Notes: generated from the letters alone by a model not told the origin. A stretch of DNA of 33,610 nucleotides from an uncultured Prevotella sp. (GCA_905233425.1 CAJOEC010000039.1:444-34053); one strand, 5' to 3'; positions 9,401 to 17,235 are shown, numbered from the stretch's first letter. Numbers and translations: made by a program.

Positions 9401-12400
9401 CTTGAGCTTACGTTGAAGGACTTCGACCGCAATTACCACGGACTGAAGGCATTCCGTCTGCAGCAGAAGAAGAAGGGCAACAGCAGCTGGGAGCAGTTCC
9501 ATGAGTATCTGCTCACAGGTTCCCAGCTGAACTCCGACCAGGAAATTCTGCCCTCCACGGGTGCCAGTGTGAAATACACCTTGGAAATGGAACCCTACGC
9601 CGATGGCGAATATCTCTTCCGTGTAGCTTCCGTCAGTATGAACGGCTACGACGAGATATTCAAGTATAGCGACGAGCTGGCACTCGTGAAGGACATGCAG
9701 TCTGCACGTCCCCTTGGCCAGCCCGAACCCACCGACGGCATCCTCAGTGCCGGCGAAGATGTGAGCGTGACATTCAACGAGAACATCCTCAGGGGCGAGC
9801 TTACCGATGCAAAGAACTTCCGTGTGACGGGTGTGCTCAATGGCGCCGCCGTGGCCCATGAGACCGCACTGAGCATGACAGGCACCAAGGCTGCCGCTTC
9901 GACCGAGGCCCGCATCACGCTTGCAGGAAAGAACTTCTCCATCGACACTTGGATGAACCTCAAGGGCGCAGGAACCTTCCTGAGCCATGGTTCGGGTGCC
10001 ACAAAGTTCACCATAGGCACAAACGAGAACAGGGAACTCGTGGTCAACATCGCCGGAAACACCTACACCTCAAATAATAAGACAAACAATGCTTTCGTAC
10101 CTTATAACACGTGGGCATTCCTGTCGGTGAGCTACGAGATGACCGACGAGGGCGGCAAGCTGAACGCCAGCGTTGCCAGCGGAAGTGAAACCGTGGTGCT
10201 GTTCGAAGACGAGGAGGTTGTCAGCTACTCTGGCAACGGCACACTCAGCGTAGGCCAGATGTCAAACGGCTCTGCCATGCACGAGCTGCTGCTCTGGGAC
10301 GAGGCACGCAGCATGACCACCGCACTGGCCGACCGCTCTGTGACAAAGAACCCGTCGACCCGCCATCTCATAGGCTACTGGAAGATGGACGAGGGCGAGG
10401 GCACGACCATCCGCGACTACGCCCGCAGCCGCAACATGACGATGCCGGAAGAGACCTGGGCATTAGACAATGAGAACAAGTCGCTCGAACTCAACGGCAG
10501 CAAATACCTGAGCATCAACACGGCCTCGCTGCCCAAGAACAACATCTACGACGACTACGCACTGGAGTTCTGGATGCGCGGTGCAGCCCAGGGCGAGGCC
10601 CAGCTGCTGCAGATGGGCGACATCAGCCTCTGGCTCGATTCCAAAGGAAAGTTGAAACTGACCTCGAAGGGTGAGACCATCGATGCCAGCAAGAAGGCAC
10701 TGACCGACAACAACTGGCACCATGTGGCACTCAACGTGCTGCGACTCGGAGCTGCTGCTGTCTATGTCGATGGCGAACGACAGCTGACAGCGAAGAGCGA
10801 CAACGTGGGCGCCATCGCAGGAGCCGAACTGCTGCTCGGAGCCAGCAAGACTGGTAACACTTACGGCAAGTTCTTCACCGGACAGATAGACGAGCTTCGC
10901 GTATGGAACGCTTCCGTCACCGCCGACGAGATGCTGAAGAGCCGCAAGGTGCGCCTCACTGGAGAAGAGGACGGACTGAGCGTCTATTATCCCTTCGAGA
11001 AGAAAGTGAAGGACGAGTACAACATGTATGTCACAGAGGGTGTCTGCGAAAACATGATCAGCAAGCCCGCTGCCTTCACCAATAATCCTAACGACTTCGC
11101 CGGCAGCTACAGCGACGTGGCTCCTGCACTGCGCACGAAGCCCATTGAGACAGGCGTAGGTTTCAACTTCACCGCAAGCGACAACAAGGTGGTTATCAAC
11201 ATCACCGAGGACGCTGCCACCATCGAGGGATGCACGCTCAACTTCTCACTCATCAACGTGCGCGACGAGAATGGCAACTACTCTGATCCTGTCAAGTGGT
11301 CAGCATTCGTCAACCGCAACGAACTGGTGTGGGCTGAAGACGAGCTAACTGTGACACAGCCTGTGGAGACCAGCAGCAGCGTCACCGCCACCATCGTCAA
11401 CAAGGGCGGCAAGCAGCAGACGTGGACACTCTCAGGAATGCCTTCATGGCTGCAGGCCAGCACCGAGTATGGCACGACGAACCCGAATGCCGAGAGTCAG
11501 GTGACATTCACCGTCACTTCGGCAACGCCCATCGGCAAGTACGAGGAGACCATCTACCTGAAGGGTAACGACGAAATCGAGACTCCGCTCACCATCAACG
11601 TGAAGGTGACAGGCGACGAGCCGATGTGGAGCGTCAACGTGGGCGACTACGAGGATCCGATGAACGTGATTGCCAACCTCTACATTCTCGACATCCTCAG
11701 CGAGGACGAGGACGACATGGTCGGAGCATTCATCGACGGCGAGTGCCGCGGCGTGGCAAGACCGGAGTACAACGTGAAGTACGACAGCTACTTCGTGACA
11801 ATGAACGTCTATGGTAACGGCAAAGATGCCGACAAGCCCGTTGAATTCAAGGCATACGACGCCTCGACAGGCATCATCTACCCAGTGGTGAAGGCCTACT
11901 CCTTTACTACTGCTACTACTAATCCTGAGCTTCTTGATGTCATCTACGACACCAGCGATCTCGTTGGCCGCTACAATGCGCCTGTGATGCTCACCGCTAC
12001 CGACGAGGTGGAGCAGAACATCGAGCTGGGCAAGGGATGGAACTGGATGTCGCTTGGCGTCAAGCCCGATGACTTCACCGTTGAGAACGTCTTCAGCAAG
12101 GCCAACGGAAAGGTGGAATTCGTGAAGAACATCGGCAAGAGTACTGGGCTTGAAGATGGCGAATGGATTGGAACCCTCACGAAGATGAACAATAAGGAAC
12201 TGTATGTCCTTCAGGCCAGCGAGCCGCTGACACTCAGCGTCACCGGCCACCGAGTGAAGAGCAACGAGGAGAAAATCAGCGTGAAGAGCGGTTGGACTTG
12301 GGTGGCTTTCAACAGTCTCTCGGTCATGAGCCTCGACATCGCACTCGCCGGCATGCAGCCGAAGGATGACGAGATCATCAAGGGACAGCGTGGTGTGGCC

Positions 12401-13039
12401 TACTTCGATGGTTACGAGTGGTTAGGCAACCTGAAGCAGCTCACTCCCGGACAGGGTTACAAGATTAAGGGCAAGTCGCCGCGCACCTTCACCTATCCTG
12501 TGAAGACCGCCACCGCTGGTGCACGCATGGCCACAGTGCCGGAAGAGTCAGCTTCGGGAGCACTCAACGCTCAACCCTCAATGTTCACTCCTGTTGACTA
12601 CCACCTCTACCCAGGCAACATGGTGCTCGTCGCACAGGTTGTGGCCGACGGCCAGCCCGTCGAGGGTGTTGAGTTAGGCATCTTCGCCGACGAGGAGTGC
12701 CGTGAGGCCGCAGTTTCCGACGGACGTGGAATGATTATCACCACCATCCCCGGCGACAAGCCCTGCGAGCTGACATTCCGGGTGAGCGATGGAAGCTCCC
12801 AGCCCACAATGCTCAACACTCAACTCACCTACGAGAACGACGCAGTAGTTGGAACGCCGAAGGCTCCGTTCATCATCGACCTTGGCGAGGCCACCGGCAT
12901 CGTACAGTTTGTTGCGACTGAGTCGCAACAGGCCGGACAGGTCTACGACATGCAGGGCCGCAAGGTTGACCTGAACGATCAGGGCCGCAAGCTCCGCAAG
13001 GGTGTCTACGTCGTGAACGGACAGAAGCAAGTTAAGTAG
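3419..13039 (+). CDS. Giant multidomain secreted/surface protein
   Basis: This encodes 3206 aa; the ATG at 3419 is used, though ATGs at 3428 or 3440 are possible. A signal peptide covers about residues 1-34. Beta-sandwich (FnIII-like) domains lie at about 300-600. A carboxypeptidase-regulatory-like domain begins at about 625, is interrupted by a LamG/concanavalin-like domain (about 651-858) and resumes at about 903-963. A second such domain lies at about 967-1034. Ser/Thr-rich amphipathic stretches lie at about 1427-1519 and 1704-1783. Further LamG-type domains lie at about 2145-2330 and 2355-2530. A BACON-like domain lies at about 2638-2735. A module shared with the next gene lies at about 2737-2850 and again at 3056-3155. 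Two GW(N/T)W repeats lie at about 2865-3030. The C-terminus (YDMQGRKV...KGVYVVNGQKQVK) resembles Bacteroidetes terminal sorting tails. Carbohydrate or host binding is likely from the LamG domains; an enzymatic domain is not recognised. Confidence 0.92.
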   Translation: MKRMEKTMKHLSKWWRVSLLLFVCLFGGSSGDYAMRIITTDYYQGWGYMSYIDNQPTIDNPYIGIDLVYYEGEGEDTYFTHTATEDGKAGPALYVDGKYICSPDNELGWKNNYKDAEKACGDDDWWGNTYSKDGIVVKFWNPYHMTDHYWVNRVSMRVYLPNWKIGESHTIKLKGHWKQENKTEKLVEKSWTTNPFPDPFPAASPTAVMTNYNTVSVSGQLNKNYQMFVGLAPDKTAAPSDYVEIGSANSHEYFQQSSFSGITTTLSWGSNYKDPRKLPIQYSVRRYSDADRIEHIYKWYEVSVPGFAYANVNNNVTTDMWNKKVTLSWTAVDGNNRCKNGKWKLKNETTGELIPAGDTKIDYGSNTRTYTITVPKYDTDYNIGVYFVPDGMTSLNSSLCVTKKVRIDRNFSFSNLKATDNLDNGIKVSWSHTPFGDASSTKRYTISLQRTENASDSTSWVTIKEIVIENPSTSNGEYMDDNNGKGLAAQTTYFYRLRVVALDNVLYPSATVSGCLGGMTTVTELKASQGLYNNMVKLNWKVDQVGTNTTYFTVSRRLLGSKKETDWIELGTLSGVGASYSYDDMTVQLGMYYEYRVATSIIKKVNGKDVVKPGMMITTDGFAMSSGTVSGRITYGTGTAVPGAKVVLESNEVGFSGLRSLELSGVGTDVGLFTDLTPATIQELFEKDFSIQMYINPDSAKMNTDKLRYIVLDVPEVFHIALDYEASTGRYKLGAWIADRGYTNLYIPACQWSHVTLVHKHNLGTTTFHVAAADTLRSAQVQTTTAEVWTDRPIVWSTSALQATTIALGNYGSPRPPQGNNFQGLIDEFRFFTDTLSVEDIKNNYNHPLVGNEKGLAIYYPFDEGMESQTKVYDFSKTNGVMNCRYAKAKVAAKSSENISEELGMFSFTDKQGNYTVRGVPFAGDGTSYLVTPEMGIHEFSPAYKTVYVSGSSLVHSGVDFDDVSSFPVSGKVYYANTDYPVKGVKFYVDGIICSKDGEHVTSAADGSYTISVPIGSHFIQAKLEGHEFENEGRYPADPGGTGERINFNKAIPDLEFHDITLVNFTGRVVGGDIEGDKPIGFGASVNNIGKAKLVLQPQNADMYRMNVVPDTPQGYKNNPDSLIVPSDTVTINSFSYRGGGNKCNTIFIETDPATGEFSALLPPLSYTLQSISINKGAMNLLGTTTKTIDLTQPLVSYTDSIERKDSTWAYYDYNTLLRYTYHSDPTFTVKQKGNDDGAFGIKEYTVKKNGQDYTIDDIYTIDDAGKITYNYGGAVFIEMDTYEFDIEGYEEYTNYDDPTVEPSRVPLADVVVQISNALSTDQAVYGEGNTAGLDPGSVDEDDMEKNTITLDEKGKGTYRWKAGLPNITYPYSRTLNIKYEIANHGNDWSGNPLYGVVLGSLPTGNNFVTAGPDQLDMILRDPPGTGSSAEWTSGTSFSQSHSEGGTWSSETEVKTTSHLGPKTSMGAGIGVWMITEVENRADLEVGVKVTTEGEDASTWNREVTITKTITTSDAMEYVGAQGDVFVGASTNIIYGMARNIDFYPNTDETTGKKGKLQKNDIVTTGLDFETEFAYTQNYIENVLIPNFEKMRNSKLKPNSTIGTTNSNPGKYPIYLTTLSDDDERFGSSNHDKTVWGNLATAEPSAKGPSYTMVRPDNADADVSFQDSVEWCNNQIAIWKKYLALNEKEKVEAYNKRGKNVKNYSFDSGTTVTNSVEKSYSTGNTYDINVSSVAILGTKFGAKFNGIGVEWEIGTETGGGWHKQTEETTTTTESFSYTLAEDGDDDAISVDVYEYGDFGPIFRTRGGQTCAPYEGEVRTKYYEPGQHVIMEATMQIEVPDIDVEKDWMSDVPTGGIANYTLLLRNASQIDEDVYYRLLVADETNPDGAIISIDGKVITDNRIIKIPAGQTVTKLMQLKQADASILKYYGCKDENDPLYNKGIAIVLASQSQYDPTSTWEVIADTVFIKAEFVPSSSDVTLELSNSTMNTNTGTALELTLKDFDRNYHGLKAFRLQQKKKGNSSWEQFHEYLLTGSQLNSDQEILPSTGASVKYTLEMEPYADGEYLFRVASVSMNGYDEIFKYSDELALVKDMQSARPLGQPEPTDGILSAGEDVSVTFNENILRGELTDAKNFRVTGVLNGAAVAHETALSMTGTKAAASTEARITLAGKNFSIDTWMNLKGAGTFLSHGSGATKFTIGTNENRELVVNIAGNTYTSNNKTNNAFVPYNTWAFLSVSYEMTDEGGKLNASVASGSETVVLFEDEEVVSYSGNGTLSVGQMSNGSAMHELLLWDEARSMTTALADRSVTKNPSTRHLIGYWKMDEGEGTTIRDYARSRNMTMPEETWALDNENKSLELNGSKYLSINTASLPKNNIYDDYALEFWMRGAAQGEAQLLQMGDISLWLDSKGKLKLTSKGETIDASKKALTDNNWHHVALNVLRLGAAAVYVDGERQLTAKSDNVGAIAGAELLLGASKTGNTYGKFFTGQIDELRVWNASVTADEMLKSRKVRLTGEEDGLSVYYPFEKKVKDEYNMYVTEGVCENMISKPAAFTNNPNDFAGSYSDVAPALRTKPIETGVGFNFTASDNKVVINITEDAATIEGCTLNFSLINVRDENGNYSDPVKWSAFVNRNELVWAEDELTVTQPVETSSSVTATIVNKGGKQQTWTLSGMPSWLQASTEYGTTNPNAESQVTFTVTSATPIGKYEETIYLKGNDEIETPLTINVKVTGDEPMWSVNVGDYEDPMNVIANLYILDILSEDEDDMVGAFIDGECRGVARPEYNVKYDSYFVTMNVYGNGKDADKPVEFKAYDASTGIIYPVVKAYSFTTATTNPELLDVIYDTSDLVGRYNAPVMLTATDEVEQNIELGKGWNWMSLGVKPDDFTVENVFSKANGKVEFVKNIGKSTGLEDGEWIGTLTKMNNKELYVLQASEPLTLSVTGHRVKSNEEKISVKSGWTWVAFNSLSVMSLDIALAGMQPKDDEIIKGQRGVAYFDGYEWLGNLKQLTPGQGYKIKGKSPRTFTYPVKTATAGARMATVPEESASGALNAQPSMFTPVDYHLYPGNMVLVAQVVADGQPVEGVELGIFADEECREAAVSDGRGMIITTIPGDKPCELTFRVSDGSSQPTMLNTQLTYENDAVVGTPKAPFIIDLGEATGIVQFVATESQQAGQVYDMQGRKVDLNDQGRKLRKGVYVVNGQKQVK

Positions 13040-13069
13040 AAAGCAACAAGCTGATTGCTTGACTGAGTG

Positions 13070-13129
13070 AATTGGAATAACAGGATTATTAACTATGCTA
13101 CATGGCTAATAATTCCTGTTATTCCAATT
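13070..13129 (+). terminator. Long AT-rich hairpin after the giant gene
   Basis: AATTGGAATAACAGGATTATTA (from 13070) pairs with TAATAATTCCTGTTATTCCAATT (to 13129) with one bulge and a loop of about 14 nt. It sits 31 bases after the stop. A T-run is not obvious, so termination is inferred from the hairpin. Confidence 0.65.
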
Positions 13130-13209
13130 ATTATTTGAAAACAAGGGTAAAGACCTCGCATTTCTGATTTTTTAACGTTTCCGTTAAGCGTGCTCTTAGA
13201 CTTTTGTTG

Positions 13210-13217
13210 TAAATTTG
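13210..13217 (+). promoter_or_regulatory. Likely -7 element for the 400-aa secreted protein
   Basis: TAAATTTG matches TAnnTTTG and lies 15 bases before the ATG at 13233. No clear TTTG is found 19-21 bp upstream, so support is partial. Confidence 0.5.
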
Positions 13218-13232
13218 CAACCGATAAGCAAA

Positions 13233-14435
13233 ATGATTGATATGTATATTCCTGCCAACAAACTGACAGCACTGGTTGTGCTTTTCTTCCTGGGTATTGG
13301 GATGGGCTTTGCTCCTGTAACGCTCCATGCCCAGACCGCCGACCCCTTCGGCGAGGTCGATGACGCGGTCTACGATAACACCATGAACATCACGGGCTAT
13401 GTGCGCTTCGTCACAATGAGGGGCGGCCAATGGGTGCCGGTCGACGACCGGGTGTTGGGTAACGAAACAGTGGTGGCTGTCTACTGTGGCGACGAGCTGC
13501 GCGGAAAGGGCAGCCCCGCCGACTTCAACGACAAATACTTCAGCCTGCTCATGATGACGGTGTACGGCGAGAACATGGACCAGCTCCACTTCAAGGTGTT
13601 CATTCCCGATGAAGGGCAGACACAGGGCTCTGCCCCTACAGGGCGAATCATCGAGGTTGCACCCCCTGAACTGATATTCATGGCCGACGACCGCTTAGGA
13701 AAGGCCAAGGAACCATACTACCTCGACCTGCCCGCACCTGTCACCACAAATTTCTCCGCCGAGGGATGGGCCACAACATGCCTACCCTTTGACGCTCTTG
13801 TCCCCGACGGCGTGACCCTCTGGAACGCCACGGCCATCGAGAAAGGCGAACTGGCCATGACAAAGTTGGCCTCTACGGTAGGGACAGGCGATGGAGCGGG
13901 GGCACAATCCCCGACAGGCCAGTTCTTGTTGCCCAAGAACACCCCGGTGATTCTGAAAAGCGGGCTGGCAAAGGGTGAAACATGTGAGTGGCTCTCGAAG
14001 GTCGCCGACACCGGGACGGCGGGAGCAAGCCCTTCATTCATCACTATTAATCCTTCACAGTCCATCCTCAGTGGCACCACCGAACCGAAATCTGTGGCAG
14101 CCAACAGCGTGCTTACTCTCGGCCACTCGAACAAGGGCAGCCACGACATCGGCTTCTGGCTGTTCAACGAGACCACAATCCCCGCCAACCGGGCATACAT
14201 CGCCAATTTCCCCGCCGGCACGCGAGGGGTGGGGCTGGGTTCTGACGATGGCACCACTACTGGAATTTACGATTTACAATTTGACACCGTCGGTGAAAGC
14301 ATAAATGACAAAACCGTGAATCGTGATTGCTTTGACCTGCAGGGTCGCAAGGTGAATGCGACGGCAAATTCTTCACTTTCCTCTCTTAGGAAGGGTGTCT
14401 ATGTGGTGGAAGGAAAGAAGATAGTAATCAGATAG
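13233..14435 (+). CDS. Secreted protein sharing modules with the giant protein
   Basis: This encodes 400 aa. The reading frame opens at a TTG inside the -7 element, so the ATG at 13233 (or 13242) is the likely start. A signal peptide ends at LHAQ (about residue 34). Residues about 37-168 form the module found twice in the giant protein: YDNTMNI..., then VAVYCGDELRGKG, YFSLLMMTVYGE and a final PYYLDL. Residues about 170-350 resemble the 'W-T-CLPF' module near the end of the C10 peptidase (WATTCLPFDALVPDG). The tail is CFDLQGRKV...KGVYVVEGKKIVIR. A palindromic repeat at 13614-13635 is read in frame as GQTQGSAPTG. It is probably exported and surface-attached like its neighbour. No catalytic motif is seen. 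Confidence 0.85.
   Translation: MIDMYIPANKLTALVVLFFLGIGMGFAPVTLHAQTADPFGEVDDAVYDNTMNITGYVRFVTMRGGQWVPVDDRVLGNETVVAVYCGDELRGKGSPADFNDKYFSLLMMTVYGENMDQLHFKVFIPDEGQTQGSAPTGRIIEVAPPELIFMADDRLGKAKEPYYLDLPAPVTTNFSAEGWATTCLPFDALVPDGVTLWNATAIEKGELAMTKLASTVGTGDGAGAQSPTGQFLLPKNTPVILKSGLAKGETCEWLSKVADTGTAGASPSFITINPSQSILSGTTEPKSVAANSVLTLGHSNKGSHDIGFWLFNETTIPANRAYIANFPAGTRGVGLGSDDGTTTGIYDLQFDTVGESINDKTVNRDCFDLQGRKVNATANSSLSSLRKGVYVVEGKKIVIR
13614..13635. repeat. In-frame palindromic repeat
   Basis: GGGCAGA (13614-13620) and TCTGCCC (13629-13635) form a stem with loop CACAGGGC, followed by CCTACAGGG. It resembles the GTAGGGGCAGAC element at 26307-26336. Confidence 0.6.
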
Positions 14436-14447
14436 GTACAATTAGAC

Positions 14448-14518
14448 GGCCTGGAAGGCCAATAAGCACATAGCCCAGAGCGATGCCCTGGGCTATGTGC
14501 TTATTGGCCTTCCAGGCC
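14448..14518. terminator. 31-bp perfect palindrome between convergent genes
   Basis: The arm at 14448-14478 (GGCCTGGAAGGCCAATAAGC...) is perfectly complementary to 14488-14518, with a 9-base loop. It lies between the stops of the plus-strand gene ending at 14435 and the minus-strand gene ending at 14549, so it could terminate both. Its perfection suggests a mobile repeat family rather than an ordinary terminator. Confidence 0.7.
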
Positions 14519-14548
14519 GGCATGGCAAGCCCATGACCCGACCGATTG

Positions 14549-15274
14549 TTAGTGCAGTATGTTGAGGCGGTAGCCGACGGTGAACTGCACCACCCGGTTT
14601 TTCTCCTCTATGGTTCCCGCAGACCTCGAAATGTTGTTCAGTCCGAAATTGTAGCGCAGGTCGAACTGTATTCCGTTGCTCATGGCGTATGACACCCCTA
14701 TGGGTATGCTCACGTCGAACTTTTGCAGACTACTGCTGAGTGTGCGCTCATGCCATTGCTTGTCTTCCTTGCGGTATTCGTTCTCGACACCTGTCTCGTA
14801 GAACATCATGCCGAGCTGTATGCCTGTGCGCAAGGCCAGACCCTTGACACCCTTCAGCAGGTAGAAGTTTGCTGTAAGCGGGAGGTTGATGTAGTGGTGG
14901 TGCTCTTTGCTGACATTAGGATAGACGACGCTTGCCATCTTGCCCGCTTTTACGGCGGCGAACTGCGCTTCCACGTCATCGTATTTGCGGCCCTGCATGG
15001 AGTAGAGCAAGGCGGCGCTTGCGCCAAGCCATTCGTTCACACTGTATTCTGCCTCAATGCCTACCACGGGGCCTATCAGCGCCTTCGTCTCAGGCTCCTC
15101 CACACCGAATTCCTTTCCAGGCCACTTGTTCAGACTGGTGTTCGACACGTTGAGGCCTACTTTCGGAATGAGTGTCACACGCTCGAAAAAGCCCGACTTC
15201 TTGTTCCCGTCCTGTGCCCATGTCTGCAACGACAGGGCGAGAACCATCATTGTGAGAAAAGTTTTCTTCATCAT
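14549..15274 (-). CDS. Outer-membrane beta-barrel protein (PorT/OMP_b-brl type)
   Basis: This encodes 241 aa with a signal peptide ending at QTWAQ (about residue 21). The mature part alternates polar and aromatic residues as in small barrels (LIPKVGLNVSNTSLN, LGASAALLYSMQGRKYDD, HYINLPLTANFYL, FDVSIPIGVSYAMSNGIQFD) and ends with VVQFTVGYRLNIL. Length and pattern fit Bacteroidetes 'outer membrane beta-barrel' families related to PorT. It is transcribed alone, divergently from the MscS gene. The substrate is unknown. A second ATG one codon later is equally possible. Confidence 0.85.
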   Translation of the reverse strand: MMKKTFLTMMVLALSLQTWAQDGNKKSGFFERVTLIPKVGLNVSNTSLNKWPGKEFGVEEPETKALIGPVVGIEAEYSVNEWLGASAALLYSMQGRKYDDVEAQFAAVKAGKMASVVYPNVSKEHHHYINLPLTANFYLLKGVKGLALRTGIQLGMMFYETGVENEYRKEDKQWHERTLSSSLQKFDVSIPIGVSYAMSNGIQFDLRYNFGLNNISRSAGTIEEKNRVVQFTVGYRLNILH

Positions 15275-15319
15275 TGTCTTTTTTTAGTTGTTTGTTATGT
15301 TCTGTTTACTTGCGTGCTG

Positions 15320-15327
15320 CAAAAGTA
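15320..15327 (-). promoter_or_regulatory. -7 element for the minus-strand barrel gene
   Basis: CAAAAGTA reads TACTTTTG on the minus strand, matching TAnnTTTG, 46 bases upstream of the ATG. A clear TTTG at the expected distance is not seen. Confidence 0.5.
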
Positions 15328-15377
15328 CTCATTTTTTCTGAAATGCCCCACGTTTCGGTGTAAAAAAATTAAATTTA

Positions 15378-15409
15378 TTTTCCTGTTTGTCCGAAATGTT
15401 GTATTTTTG
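15378..15409 (+). promoter_or_regulatory. Promoter for the MscS-family gene, nearly leaderless
   Basis: TATTTTTG at 15402-15409 matches TAnnTTTG. TTTT at 15378-15381 is 20 bp upstream (one mismatch to TTTG). The ATG at 15414 is only four bases beyond, so transcription would start at or next to the start codon. Confidence 0.5.
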
Positions 15410-15413
15410 CAGA

Positions 15414-17219
15414 ATGAAAAGAGCAATAGTTATGGTGCTTTGGCGGCGGATTGCGCCGGCGGCTTTGGCAGTAATTGTCCCATTGCTGTCTGTCCATGGG
15501 GTTGAGGCAGACTCCTTGGAGGCTGTGCTTACAGCCCAGAATACGGAACATTTGGAGATGGCCGTCAACGACTCACTGGTGGAACAACTTATAGACGAGA
15601 CCCAGAAACTTAGGAACCGTATCAATGAACTGGAGTTCCAGAACATCAAGATGCAGGGAGTGCTGGAGCACGACTCACTGAGAGCTTCCGAACGTAAGGC
15701 GCGTATCGACTCCCTCCGCTCACACAATCCGGGAACGCCACTTGTCGTTGAAGGCGACACTTTGCTGGTGCTATATGCCCGCAAGGGCGGTATGCTTGCA
15801 CAGACCCGCGTGGAGAATGCCCATGCGGTGATTGTCTCCCAGGGCAAGCGTCTGACTCTTTTCGTCGATTCCATCTATGTCTACGAGAGTGAGTTCTCGA
15901 GCGATGTCATGGCAGGCGAGCATGTCATCCTAAGCCTTATTGACGACGACGGCCTGTGGCAGAACACCACCCGCCAGAAGTTGGCGGGCGAATACTGCGA
16001 GATCATAAAGAAGAAGATTGAGGAGCTGCACGAGGAATACGGCCTCAAGCAGAAACTTATCGGCCTTTTCGAGGTGGTGCTGATATTGCTGGCCCAGTGG
16101 CTTTTCTATAAGTTCACCCGCTGGCTCTACCACCGCTACCGCTTCCGTCTGCTCCGCCGTGTGCTGAGAATGCCCATGTCCTCCAAGATCAGGGAATATG
16201 AGTTTCTCAACCAGCACCGACAGGGAATACTTTTCCTCTTCCTGCTGAAGATGCTGTTCTATTTGGTGGTCTTCCTGCAACTGCTGTTCACCGTGCCGAT
16301 GGTGTTCTCAGTATTCCCTGAGACCGAGACCATGGCTTACACCATTCTTGGCTACATCTACAACCCCTTGAAGGATATATTCGCGGCTATCGTTGACTAT
16401 CTTCCCAACCTGTTCAAGATCGCCGTCATAATCCTCTGCTTCCGCTATTTCGTGAAGGGAATACATTACTTCTCCAACGAGGTGGCGTCGAAGCAGCTGA
16501 AGATCAACGGCTTCTATGCCGAATGGGCCAAGCCCACGTACATTCTTCTGCGCGTTCTGCTCTATTCGTTCATGCTTGTGATGATATGGCCACTGCTTCC
16601 CAACTCCGATTCCGAGGTGTTCCAGGGCGTTAGCGTCTTCATCGGTGTCATCATTTCGCTCGGCTCCACCTCTATCATCGGCAACCTCATGGCTGGCCTC
16701 GTCATCACATATATGCGGCCGTTCCATGTGGGCGACTTCATCCGTTTTGGCGAGGTGGAGGGCTTTGTCCTCGAAAAGACAATCCTCGTCACGCGAATAC
16801 GGACACGCAAGAATGAGATTGTCACTATTCCCAACTCAAACCTGATGAACTCGCAGACTTCAAACTTCACCTTAGCCGCCGAGAACTATGGCGTCATCGT
16901 CCACACAAAGGTCACCATAGGCTACGACATGAAGCACGATGTCATTGAGAACCTGCTGCTCGAAGCTGCCAAGGCCACCCCACTGATACAGAAGAAACAG
17001 CCGCCTTTTGTGCGCGTCACCGCCCTCGACGATTTCTATGTGGAATACGAGATCAACGCCTACACCACTCATTCCGACCACCTCTCGGAAATCTACTCCC
17101 ATCTGCACCAGAACATCCTCGACCATTTCCATAGGGCAGGCGTAGAGATAATGTCGCCACACATCTTTGCGCGCCGCAACAACTTAGAGACTCAGATACC
17201 GAAAGAGGACGGCGAATAG
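15414..17219 (+). CDS. MscS-family mechanosensitive channel
   Basis: This encodes 601 aa. The TTG at 15387 opens the frame but lies upstream of the -7 box, so the ATG at 15414 is used. A signal peptide covers about residues 1-32, followed by a periplasmic, partly coiled-coil domain to about 215. Transmembrane segments lie at about 219-240, 270-302, 332-351, 374-396 and 405-440. The last leads into the conserved MscS pore and beta domain (LGSTSIIGNLMAGLVITYMR, then PFHVGDFIRF and IVTIPNSNLMN). The family opens under membrane tension during hypo-osmotic shock. Longer than minimal MscS (about 280 aa), it belongs with the large N-terminally extended forms. GH28 follows after 16 bases, so the two are probably cotranscribed without an obvious shared function. 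Confidence 0.93.
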   Translation: MKRAIVMVLWRRIAPAALAVIVPLLSVHGVEADSLEAVLTAQNTEHLEMAVNDSLVEQLIDETQKLRNRINELEFQNIKMQGVLEHDSLRASERKARIDSLRSHNPGTPLVVEGDTLLVLYARKGGMLAQTRVENAHAVIVSQGKRLTLFVDSIYVYESEFSSDVMAGEHVILSLIDDDGLWQNTTRQKLAGEYCEIIKKKIEELHEEYGLKQKLIGLFEVVLILLAQWLFYKFTRWLYHRYRFRLLRRVLRMPMSSKIREYEFLNQHRQGILFLFLLKMLFYLVVFLQLLFTVPMVFSVFPETETMAYTILGYIYNPLKDIFAAIVDYLPNLFKIAVIILCFRYFVKGIHYFSNEVASKQLKINGFYAEWAKPTYILLRVLLYSFMLVMIWPLLPNSDSEVFQGVSVFIGVIISLGSTSIIGNLMAGLVITYMRPFHVGDFIRFGEVEGFVLEKTILVTRIRTRKNEIVTIPNSNLMNSQTSNFTLAAENYGVIVHTKVTIGYDMKHDVIENLLLEAAKATPLIQKKQPPFVRVTALDDFYVEYEINAYTTHSDHLSEIYSHLHQNILDHFHRAGVEIMSPHIFARRNNLETQIPKEDGE

Positions 17220-17235
17220 ATTTAATAGAGACATT

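Noticed and set aside
8198..9988. 596-aa open frame on the minus strand inside the giant gene
   Set aside because: It is antisense to clearly folded domains of the giant protein, rich in His, Val, Leu and Cys without motifs, and has no promoter. Long antisense frames are common opposite GC-biased codons.
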